The notes beneath the pieces were generated by a model, which did no database searches, was not told where the DNA came from, and worked only from the letters and a program-made list of their open reading frames with translations. A DNA stretch of 5,678 nucleotides, taken from positions 1-5,678 of the forward strand of contig CACYZS010000129.1 of NCBI GenBank assembly GCA_902778985.1. Direction: 5' to 3'. The stretch is from an uncultured Ruminococcus sp. (lineage in GTDB: Bacteria > Bacillota > Clostridia > Oscillospirales > CAG-272). Below, piece after piece: positions 1 to 4,919 of the stretch. The translations under genes were made by a program, and so were the position numbers. Positions within the stretch are counted from its first letter, which is position 1, and the number at the start of each line of letters is the position of its first letter.

Positions 1-135
1 GGCAGCGGCGTCGGCAGCTGCATCGGCGGCCTCGGTCACAGCCTCGGCGGCGTCTTCGGCAGCCTCGGTCACAGCCTCGGCAGCGTCTTCAGCGGCATCC
101 GCGGCAGCGCCCACCGCTTCCTCGGCGGAGGCGTC
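1..135 (-). other. Open Ala/Glu-rich low-complexity frame (hendecad repeat), runs off left edge
   Basis: Read on the minus strand from 135 to 1, one frame is open to the window edge. After an initial Asp it gives 44 residues, of which 24 are Ala and 13 are Asp or Glu. The central part is two exact copies of EDAAEAVTEAA, followed by DAAADAAA. Eleven-residue acidic/alanine repeats are typical of long amphipathic helices. This frame differs from the CopA frame that precedes it. A one-base deletion or two-base insertion near 131-137 would join them, the latter giving VGRDAS, close to the VG-x-D-T-A that follows the actuator domain in CopA proteins. No good start codon with a ribosome binding site lies in this frame (a TTG near 160 is weak). 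It could be a shifted continuation of CopA, a foreign low-complexity gene joined by misassembly, or meaningless. I do not call it a gene. Confidence 0.4.
29..90. repeat. 33-bp tandem repeat, two copies
   Basis: Positions 29-57 and 62-90 are the same 29-base sequence, with one difference (g49 versus a82), repeated at an exact 33-base period. Each copy contains GCCTCGG twice. Because the period is a multiple of three, the minus strand encodes an 11-residue repeat, EDAAEAVTEAA, twice in a row. The repeat sits near the left edge of the window. Short tandem repeats are common places for assembly breaks or slippage, so the copy number may not be reliable. Confidence 0.85.
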
Positions 136-1087
136 TCCCGACGCGGTCGGCGCGCATTTCAAGATACCCGTCCGAGAGAAGGCATCCGGTCGCGAGGGTA
201 TCGCCCGGGGCTTTATCGATCGGGCGGCTCTCGCCGGTCAGCGAGGATTCGTCGCAGCACCCGTTGCCCGAGATCACCGTTCCGTCGGCGGGCACGCGGT
301 CGCCCACGCGCAGGATCACGACGTCCCCGACGGCAAGTTCCCCGGTCGGGATCACGATCGGGTTCCCGTCGCGGAGCACCGTCGCGGTATCGGGGGAGAG
401 CGCGGTCAGGGCGCGGATCGCGGCGGTAGTCTTGCGTTTGGCGCGACCTTCGAGCAGTTTGCCGAGCGAGACCAAGGTCAAAATCATCGCCGCGGCGTCG
501 AAATAGAGCGCCATCGAGAGTTCGACCGCCTTCTCCCCGCCGCCGAGCAGCGCCAAAACGAACGTGACCGTCCCGTGAAGCAGCGACGCGCCCGAACCCA
601 GCATCACGAGCGAGTCCATATTCGGGGCGCGGCGGATCAGGGCGAGGAAGCCGCCGGTAAAGAAGCGGGAATTGATGACGGCGACGGCGTAGGCAAGCGC
701 CATCTGCACCGCCATAAAGGCGTAGGGGTGAACGTGCGGAGAAAGGAACGGCGGGATCGGAAGCCCGATCATATGTCCCATCGCGAGCCAGAAGAGCGGC
801 AGGGTGAACAGCGCCGAGATCAGCAGCCGCCGACCGCCCGAGCGGCGGGGGGCGTCGTCGAAGGTCAGTTCTTTTCCGGGTTCGGGAAGCGAGGCGCCGT
901 ACCCGGCGCGACCGACGGCGGACACGATCCGCTCTTCGGTCGCGGGCAGATCGAACTCCACCTGCATACTGTCGGTCAGCAGCGAGACCACGACCGATGA
1001 AACCCCCTCGACGCCCCGCACGGCGTTCTCGACGTGTGCGGCGCAGGAAGCGCAACTCATTCCCGTTACCCGAAATTCTGCTTTCAC
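89..1087 (-). CDS. copA: CopA-type heavy-metal P1B ATPase, truncated after the actuator domain (broken 3' end)
   Basis: This is the N-terminal part of a copper-exporting P-type ATPase of the inner membrane. Numbered from the GTG at 1087, residues 4-67 form a heavy-metal-associated domain with the metal site GMSCASC (Cys12, Cys15). Four hydrophobic segments follow at about 88-108, 121-143, 158-181 and 188-212. The actuator domain carries TGES at 284-287. Similarity to the family stops at V316-G317. The frame then reads 15 unrelated Arg/Gly/Cys-rich residues to a stop at 89-91. The CPC membrane motif, the DKTGT phosphorylation site and the nucleotide-binding domain are absent, so the 332-residue product (full proteins are about 700-850) could not pump ions. 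The GTG start is preferred because GAGGAG lies 7 bases before it. An in-frame ATG at 1108 has no ribosome binding site. The cause may be a frameshift, a pseudogene or an assembly join. Confidence 0.85.
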   Translation of the reverse strand: MKAEFRVTGMSCASCAAHVENAVRGVEGVSSVVVSLLTDSMQVEFDLPATEERIVSAVGRAGYGASLPEPGKELTFDDAPRRSGGRRLLISALFTLPLFWLAMGHMIGLPIPPFLSPHVHPYAFMAVQMALAYAVAVINSRFFTGGFLALIRRAPNMDSLVMLGSGASLLHGTVTFVLALLGGGEKAVELSMALYFDAAAMILTLVSLGKLLEGRAKRKTTAAIRALTALSPDTATVLRDGNPIVIPTGELAVGDVVILRVGDRVPADGTVISGNGCCDESSLTGESRPIDKAPGDTLATGCLLSDGYLEMRADRVGRRLRRGSGGRCRGCR

Positions 1088-1119
1088 TCTTTGACTCCTC
1101 GGTCTCATTTACTGCTATT

Positions 1120-1148
1120 ATTGTATCACCCCGCCCCCGAAAATGCAA
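1120..1148 (-). promoter_or_regulatory. Putative copA promoter
   Basis: On the minus strand there is a -35-like TTGCAT (1148-1143), a 17-base spacer and a -10 TACAAT (1125-1120), about 32 bases before the GTG start. The -10 matches five of six consensus positions and the -35 only three. The spacer holds a G-rich block, GGGGGCGGGG (1138-1129), a possible regulator contact. The 17-base spacing argues against a MerR/CueR-type promoter, which usually has 19-20. Confidence 0.5.
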
Positions 1149-1159
1149 GACGGCAGAGC

Positions 1160-1192
1160 AAAAAGAAAAGGGCGTCCGCCCTTGCTTTTTTT
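1160..1192. terminator. Bidirectional hairpin terminator between divergent genes
   Basis: AAGGGCG (1168-1174) pairs perfectly with CGCCCTT (1177-1183) over a tight loop; with the innermost pair open the loop is GTCC. Seven T residues follow on the plus strand (1186-1192). Reading the minus strand, the same hairpin is followed by TTCTTTTT (complement of 1160-1167). It therefore looks like an intrinsic terminator in both directions. The placement is odd because neither neighbour ends here. Its right arm overlaps the -35 box of the downstream promoter. Confidence 0.6.
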
Positions 1193-1210
1193 GTGTCGAA
1201 CTGCTATACT
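1182..1210 (+). promoter_or_regulatory. Putative promoter of the PPTase gene
   Basis: TTGCTT (1182-1187), a 17-base spacer and TATACT (1205-1210) form a sigma-A-like promoter. TGC directly before the -10 makes it an extended -10. It lies 23 bases before the ATG at 1234. The same hexamer pair and spacing recur before the GlpA-like gene at 3408-3436. Confidence 0.6.
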
Positions 1211-1233
1211 GAAAGAAAAAAGGGGTGAGGGAA

Positions 1234-1833
1234 ATGAAGGTGTATCTTTGCGACTGCGCGCGCTTGACCGAGCGCGATCTTCCCGCCTACCTCGACGCGC
1301 TGCCGCCGGGGCGGCGCGCCTACGCCGTTCGCTACCGTCTCGCGCCCGACCGGGCGACGGCGGCGGTCGGTTTCCTTCTGGTCGCGAAAATGATCCGGGA
1401 TCGCGATCCGCACTTCCCCCTGTCCGACTGGGCGATCGGGGAGCACGGAAAACCCTTTATTCCGGGCGCGCCCTTCGCGTTTTCGCTCTCGCACGCCGAC
1501 GGGCTCTGCGCCGCCGTGCTCTCGGGCTCCGTGATCGGGCTTGACGTCGAGCGGATCCGTCCGCTCCGCCCCGCGCTGCTCCCGCGCTTCTGTACCCCCG
1601 ACGAGATCGCGCTGTGTGACGGCGATCCCGACCTTGCCGTGAAGATCTGGACGCAGCGGGAAGCCAGAGCCAAGGAGAACGGGCGAGGGATCGGGCAGAA
1701 GTTGATCTCGCTTCCGACCGAGGGCGTGACGTCACGCCGGGTGACGGTCGGCGGTCGCGACTTTTTCCTCTCCTATACGGCAAACGAGCCGCCCGAGATC
1801 GTGACCTTTGCACCCGAAGAACTGCTGAAATGA
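1234..1833 (+). CDS. Sfp-type 4'-phosphopantetheinyl transferase superfamily protein
   Basis: Enzymes of this family move the phosphopantetheine arm of coenzyme A onto a serine of acyl or peptidyl carrier proteins in the cytoplasm, using Mg2+. The 199-residue protein shows the family motifs in order: a GKP segment followed by FSLSHA (residues 83-88), GLDVE (102-106) with the likely Mg ligands Asp104 and Glu106, FCTPDE, and W139-T-Q-R-E-A-R-A-K147. The usual last motif is W-x-x-K-E-A-x-x-K. Here the first Lys is Arg142, while Glu143 and Lys147 are kept. At 199 residues it is a little shorter than Sfp (about 220-230). The ATG at 1234 is chosen because AGGGG (1221-1225) lies 8 bases upstream. 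An in-frame GTG at 1225 would fall inside that site. No carrier protein or synthase gene is adjacent, so the partner (fatty acid ACP or a secondary metabolite carrier) cannot be told. Confidence 0.88.
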   Translation: MKVYLCDCARLTERDLPAYLDALPPGRRAYAVRYRLAPDRATAAVGFLLVAKMIRDRDPHFPLSDWAIGEHGKPFIPGAPFAFSLSHADGLCAAVLSGSVIGLDVERIRPLRPALLPRFCTPDEIALCDGDPDLAVKIWTQREARAKENGRGIGQKLISLPTEGVTSRRVTVGGRDFFLSYTANEPPEIVTFAPEELLK

Positions 1834-1837
1834 AAAC

Positions 1838-1874
1838 CGGCGGTCCGCCACTTGGCGGACCGCCGTTCGTTTTT
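1838..1874. terminator. Strong bidirectional intrinsic terminator between convergent genes
   Basis: A perfect inverted repeat pairs 1838-1850 with 1853-1865, which as RNA is a 12-base-pair, very GC-rich stem with an ACTT loop. TTCGTTTTT (1866-1874) follows on the plus strand. On the minus strand the A run at 1833-1836 supplies a U tract. It begins 5 bases after the PPTase stop and ends at the stop codon of the converging carD-family gene, so it probably serves both. Confidence 0.88.
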
Positions 1875-2389
1875 CACGCTTCCGCCTCGATCGGGGCGGG
1901 CAGTTTTTCAAGGAATTCCGAGCACTCCTCGCGCGACCAGCCGAGCACGAGCAAGAGTTCGTCGAAGAAGATGCGCTCGGTCTCGCGGTAGGCGCGTTCG
2001 TCCGAGACGCGCAGGTGCTTGCCCTTTTTCTCGCGCTCCTCGCGCAGATGACGGAGCGTCAGGTAGACGCGGAAGATGGCGAGACGGTCGCCGCTGTTCA
2101 TGATCTCGCGGAACAGGATCTTGCGCTGATTTTCGTTCTCCACCCAGATCGGGGCGGAGTCGTCGATCCCGCCGAGCAGTTCGCGCATCTTTTCGGGGGA
2201 GAGCAGCGGGTGCATACGGGAAAGAAGGACGTCGCTCCCGAGCGGGACGAATACCGTCGTCGCTTCACTGGACACGGGTTTCAGAACGTAAAAATCGTCC
2301 ACCATCCCGCAGGATTCCATACGCGTGATCTCACGGATCCGGCAAATGCCGTTGTTTCCGTAAAGGACCGCGTCGCCGACCTGGTACAA
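1874..2389 (-). CDS. CarD family transcriptional regulator
   Basis: CarD/CdnL proteins bind the RNA polymerase beta subunit through an N-terminal Tudor-like domain and stabilise open promoter complexes. The 171-residue protein begins MYQVGDAVLYGNNGIC, the characteristic opening of the domain, followed by FYVLKP (33-38) and a VFVP strand (46-49). Residues from about 64 on are charged and helical, as in the family's DNA-contacting C-terminal domain, with SGDR, REEREKKGK and SDERAYRETE segments. Its length is close to the usual ~160. The start is TTG at 2389: it begins the conserved MYxVGD sequence, and GGGGGG (2402-2397) lies 7 bases upstream. It converges on the PPTase gene with a shared terminator. 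It lies 93 bases downstream of the DeoR-family gene but has its own promoter, so it is probably transcribed alone, perhaps with read-through. Which promoters it controls cannot be read from the window. Confidence 0.9.
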   Translation of the reverse strand: MYQVGDAVLYGNNGICRIREITRMESCGMVDDFYVLKPVSSEATTVFVPLGSDVLLSRMHPLLSPEKMRELLGGIDDSAPIWVENENQRKILFREIMNSGDRLAIFRVYLTLRHLREEREKKGKHLRVSDERAYRETERIFFDELLLVLGWSREECSEFLEKLPAPIEAEA

Positions 2390-2424
2390 CGGAGATCCCC
2401 CCTTTCCTCGTTATCGTTTATATA

Positions 2425-2453
2425 ATTATAACATATTATGAAGAAAAATGCAC
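2425..2453 (-). promoter_or_regulatory. Putative carD promoter with extended -10
   Basis: On the minus strand TGTTATAAT (2433-2425) is a perfect TATAAT -10 with the TGN extension, 35 bases before the TTG start. At 17-base spacing the -35 position is GTGCAT (2453-2448), a poor match, so recognition would rest on the extended -10. The surroundings (about 2411-2500) are much more AT-rich than the genes. Confidence 0.6.
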
Positions 2454-2482
2454 GCGGTTTGTCACAAAAAAATTATTTTTCG

Positions 2483-3301
2483 TTACTTTTCACTAATTTT
2501 TCCGCTTGGATTTTGTGAAAAAGTGCCGTCTCCCCGATGGGAAACCGGGTGATCGATCCATTCGAGCGTCGGGTAGGCGCGGCGGAGCGGTTCGGGGATC
2601 GGTTGATCGCAGACCACGGTGTCGACGTCGCCGAGGTCGCAGAGCGTGTAGGGCGAGGTTTTCCCGAGTTTGCTCCCGTCGCAGAGGAAGACGCGGCGCG
2701 AGGCGCGCCGGCACATCAGGCGGCGAAGCGCGATCTCCTCTTCAAAGCAGTCGGTGATCTCGCCGTCACCCGAAAGCGACTGCGCCGAGAAGAAGACCAC
2801 GTCGGCGTGCATTTCGGAAATCAGCCGTTCGGCTTGCGGACCGCCGAGCGCCGAGGGGTTCTCGGGATTGGGGCGTCCCCCGGTCGAGAGCAGGCGCACC
2901 TGCGTCCCCGACAGGGCGAGCGCGGCGGAAAGGCTGTTGGTCACGACGGTCAACCCGTGCAGACGCGCCAGATGATCGACCAGGTAGAACGCGGTGGTCG
3001 AACCGTCGAGGAACACCACGTCCCCGTCCGAGACAAGCGACGAGGCGATCGAGGCGACGGTGCGTTTCTGCCCCTCGTTCTGCCGGGCGCGAAGATCGTA
3101 GGGGATCAGCCGCGCGCCCCCTCTCGTCGGTTCGGCGCCGCCGTAGGTGCGGCGGATCTCGCCGTTGGCTTCCAGCAGAAGAAGATCGCGCCGGATGCTC
3201 GATTCGCTGATATGTAAGCGACGCGCAAGGAAGTCGACCTTGACGTACCCGTTCTCTTCCGCGAGCCGCATGATCTCGCGCTGTCTCTCCCAACCGTTCA
3301 T
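2483..3301 (-). CDS. DeoR/GlpR family transcriptional regulator
   Basis: A sugar-phosphate-responsive repressor by family. The 272-residue protein has an N-terminal winged helix-turn-helix (about 5-56) with the DeoR signature S-S-I-R-R-D-L-L-L-L-E ending in YGGA (53-56). A DeoRC effector domain follows, with DGSTT (99-103), TNS (121-123), TGG (140-142) and CDGSKLGK (207-214). In characterised members such residues bind the phosphate of the effector. ATG at 3301 is supported by GGGAG 6 bases upstream. It is divergent from the GlpA/GlpB-like operon across 273 bases rich in repeats, the usual position for a regulator of its neighbour. Glycerol-3-phosphate is therefore a reasonable effector, but this is inferred from context, not sequence. 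I see no hairpin terminator after the stop at 2483, only AT-rich runs, so some transcripts may continue into the carD gene. No convincing promoter could be picked on the minus strand. Confidence 0.9.
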   Translation of the reverse strand: MNGWERQREIMRLAEENGYVKVDFLARRLHISESSIRRDLLLLEANGEIRRTYGGAEPTRGGARLIPYDLRARQNEGQKRTVASIASSLVSDGDVVFLDGSTTAFYLVDHLARLHGLTVVTNSLSAALALSGTQVRLLSTGGRPNPENPSALGGPQAERLISEMHADVVFFSAQSLSGDGEITDCFEEEIALRRLMCRRASRRVFLCDGSKLGKTSPYTLCDLGDVDTVVCDQPIPEPLRRAYPTLEWIDHPVSHRGDGTFSQNPSGKISEK

Positions 3302-3337
3302 TCTCTTCTCCCTTCCCGTTCACTCGGTCAAAAAGTC

Positions 3338-3366
3338 GCGCAAATTTTGCGCATTGTTGCGCATTT
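3338..3366. promoter_or_regulatory. Candidate operator cluster 1 (TTGCGC repeats)
   Basis: GCGCAAA-T-TTTGCGC (3338-3352) is a perfect 7-1-7 inverted repeat. It runs into two direct copies of TTGCGCATT at a 10-base period (3347-3355 and 3357-3365). One-helical-turn spacing places both copies on the same DNA face. The cluster lies 37 bases upstream of the DeoR-family gene and 42 bases upstream of the -35 of the divergent operon. DeoR-family repressors often use short repeated operators, so autoregulation plus control of the operon is plausible. The assignment is inference. Confidence 0.45.
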
Positions 3367-3407
3367 TTCAGAAAATCAAGGATTATTTGCCTTTTTTTTC
3401 GCCGTTC

Positions 3408-3436
3408 TTGCTTTTTCTTTTCAAAACGATTATACT
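3408..3436 (+). promoter_or_regulatory. Putative promoter of the GlpA/GlpB-like operon
   Basis: TTGCTT (3408-3413), a 17-base spacer and TATACT (3431-3436) form a good sigma-A-like promoter inside an AT-rich stretch. Transcription would start near 3443, leaving a leader of about 130 bases before the ATG at 3575. Repeat clusters 1 and 2 flank it on either side. Confidence 0.6.
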
Positions 3437-3504
3437 ATAAGCGGAAAGAAAAGTAAAGAGGAAACGGCGAATTCCCGGGCGTTTTTTTCGGGGAACTCGC
3501 GCGG

Positions 3505-3530
3505 GCGCGCAAGTTTGCGCGCTTTGCGCA
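3505..3530. promoter_or_regulatory. Candidate operator cluster 2 (TTGCGC repeats)
   Basis: GCGCGCAA-gt-TTGCGCGC (3505-3522) is an 8-2-8 inverted repeat. TTTGCGC at 3514-3520 is followed at a 9-base period by TTTGCGCA at 3523-3530. The core matches cluster 1 about 165 bases upstream. It lies downstream of the predicted transcription start, so a bound repressor could block elongation or loop to cluster 1. Alternatively it may act as RNA structure in the leader. Confidence 0.4.
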
Positions 3531-3574
3531 GTTTGAAAGAGAATGCGCGAGGGGTCGCCGGGGAGGACAAAGTG

Positions 3575-4918
3575 ATGGAGACGGTTACGCGGTATGACGT
3601 GATCGTGATCGGCGGGGGCGTCGTCGGGAGCCTTACGGCTCGTGAACTGACGCGTCTCGGCGCACGCGTCCTGGTGCTGGAAGCGAAGTCCGACGTGGCG
3701 GCGGGTACCACCGCCGCGAACAGCGGGATCGTCCACGCCGGGTTCGACGCCGAGCCGGGCACGAACAAGGCGAAACTGAACGTACGGGGTTCGGCTCTGA
3801 TGCCGGCTCTGACGAGAGAACTCTCGGTGCGGTACGCCCAGATCGGCGCGCTGGTAACGGCGAGCGGAGACGAGGGGCTCGCGGGGCTTGCAGTGCTGCT
3901 CGAGCGCGGGAAGAAGAACGGCGTTGCCGGGCTTTCGATCGTCAAGGGCGAGCAACTCCGGGCGCTCGAACCCAACCTGTCGACCGAACTCGACTGCGCG
4001 CTGCTTGCCGAGACGTCGGGTATCGTCTGCCCCTACGGGCTGGCGATCGCCGCGATGGGCAACGCGATGGACAACGGGGCGGCTCTGCTCCGGAACACCC
4101 CGGTCACCTCGATCGAGGCGGTCGACGGGGGGTATCTTGTCAACGCGACTTACTTTGCTCCCGCGGTGATCGACGCGGCGGGGCTCGCCGCGCACAAGGT
4201 CGCGGCGCTCGCCGGAGTGACGGGGCTTTCGCAGCACCCGCGCCGGGGCGAGTATCTTCTGCTTGACCGCAACTGCGGTCCGACGGCGGAAGATCTGCCC
4301 GAGGGCGCCAACTGCGCGGTGACTGCCGCGGGGCAGGACAAGATCATCGCGGCGGCGAAGAAGATGGTGCCGACGGTGCCCTTCGGCGGTCGGATCACCT
4401 CGTTTGCCGGTCTGCGTGCCGCGGGCGAGAGCGGAGACTTCGAGATCGACTACGACAACGGCTTCGTGGCTCTGACCGGGATCGAGTCGCCGGGACTTTC
4501 GGCGGCGCCCGCGATCGCGGAACTGATCGGACAAATGCTCGGCGAGAAGGGATTCCTTCCCGAAAAGCCGATGGCGAATTTCAACCCCGTGCGTACCGTC
4601 GTTCGTCCCAAGGAGATGACCGACGTCGAGCGCGACGCGCTGATCAAAAAGGATCCCGCCTACGGACGGATCGTCTGCCGGTGCGAAGAGGTCTCGGAAG
4701 GCGAGATCCGCGACGCGCTGCGGCAGAACCCGCCGGCGCTGACGCTCGACGGGATCAAACGGCGCACCCGGTCCATGATGGGGAGATGCCAGGGCGGCTT
4801 CTGCTCTCCCTCGCTGCTCTCGCTCGTCAGCCGCGAACGCGGGATCGACGAGACCGAAGTGACCAAGGGCGACGGCGCGAGTTACATCGCCCACGAACGG
4901 ACGAAGGGGGGCAACTGA
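3575..4918 (+). CDS. glpA: GlpA-like FAD-dependent glycerol-3-phosphate dehydrogenase with C-terminal BFD [2Fe-2S] domain
   Basis: Family members oxidise sn-glycerol-3-phosphate to dihydroxyacetone phosphate, passing electrons from FAD through partner subunits. The 447-residue protein starts with a DAO-type FAD fold: YDVIVIGGGVVG (GxGxxG at 13-18), Glu36 ending the second strand, and GTTAANSGIVHAGFD (44-58). Further family blocks are AETSGIVCPYGL, PRRGEYLLLD, ITSFAGLRA and GIESPGLSAAPAIAE. The C-terminus is a BFD-like cluster domain with cysteines 368, 370, 405 and 410 (CRC and CQGGFC). ATG at 3575 follows GGAGG by 8 bases; longer in-frame openings upstream lack family similarity. The family is usually about 480 residues. 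Here LLDR (residue 232) runs almost directly into GPTAED (235), where relatives have about 30 more residues, so an in-frame deletion is likely. It is first in an operon with the GlpB-like gene. Related FAD enzymes such as L-2-hydroxyglutarate oxidase are alternatives for the substrate. Confidence 0.85.
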   Translation: METVTRYDVIVIGGGVVGSLTARELTRLGARVLVLEAKSDVAAGTTAANSGIVHAGFDAEPGTNKAKLNVRGSALMPALTRELSVRYAQIGALVTASGDEGLAGLAVLLERGKKNGVAGLSIVKGEQLRALEPNLSTELDCALLAETSGIVCPYGLAIAAMGNAMDNGAALLRNTPVTSIEAVDGGYLVNATYFAPAVIDAAGLAAHKVAALAGVTGLSQHPRRGEYLLLDRNCGPTAEDLPEGANCAVTAAGQDKIIAAAKKMVPTVPFGGRITSFAGLRAAGESGDFEIDYDNGFVALTGIESPGLSAAPAIAELIGQMLGEKGFLPEKPMANFNPVRTVVRPKEMTDVERDALIKKDPAYGRIVCRCEEVSEGEIRDALRQNPPALTLDGIKRRTRSMMGRCQGGFCSPSLLSLVSRERGIDETEVTKGDGASYIAHERTKGGN

Positions 4919-4919
4919 G

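Noticed and set aside
1..180. Gly/Ser-rich open frame on the plus strand
   Set aside because: It is the complement of the Ala/Glu repeat frame, has no start signal and runs into the copA coding region without a natural end.
575..1000. Plus-strand open frames opposite copA
   Set aside because: Low-complexity Arg-rich translations with no ribosome binding site, antisense to conserved CopA sequence.
2461..2482. A/T run after the DeoR-family stop as a terminator
   Set aside because: There is a T-rich tract on the minus strand but no GC stem before it.
2537..3217. Plus-strand open frame opposite the DeoR-family gene
   Set aside because: No recognisable domain or start signal; the minus-strand gene shows the full DeoR signature.
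3472..3495. Possible attenuator hairpin (TTCCC with GGGAA around a T-rich loop) in the operon leader
   Set aside because: Only five pairs close a 14-base loop and the T run is in the loop rather than after the stem, so it is not a terminator and too weak to call as a riboswitch.
3347..3574. Upstream in-frame extension of the GlpA-like gene
   Set aside because: It covers the promoter and repeats, has no family similarity, and the ATG at 3575 has a strong ribosome binding site.
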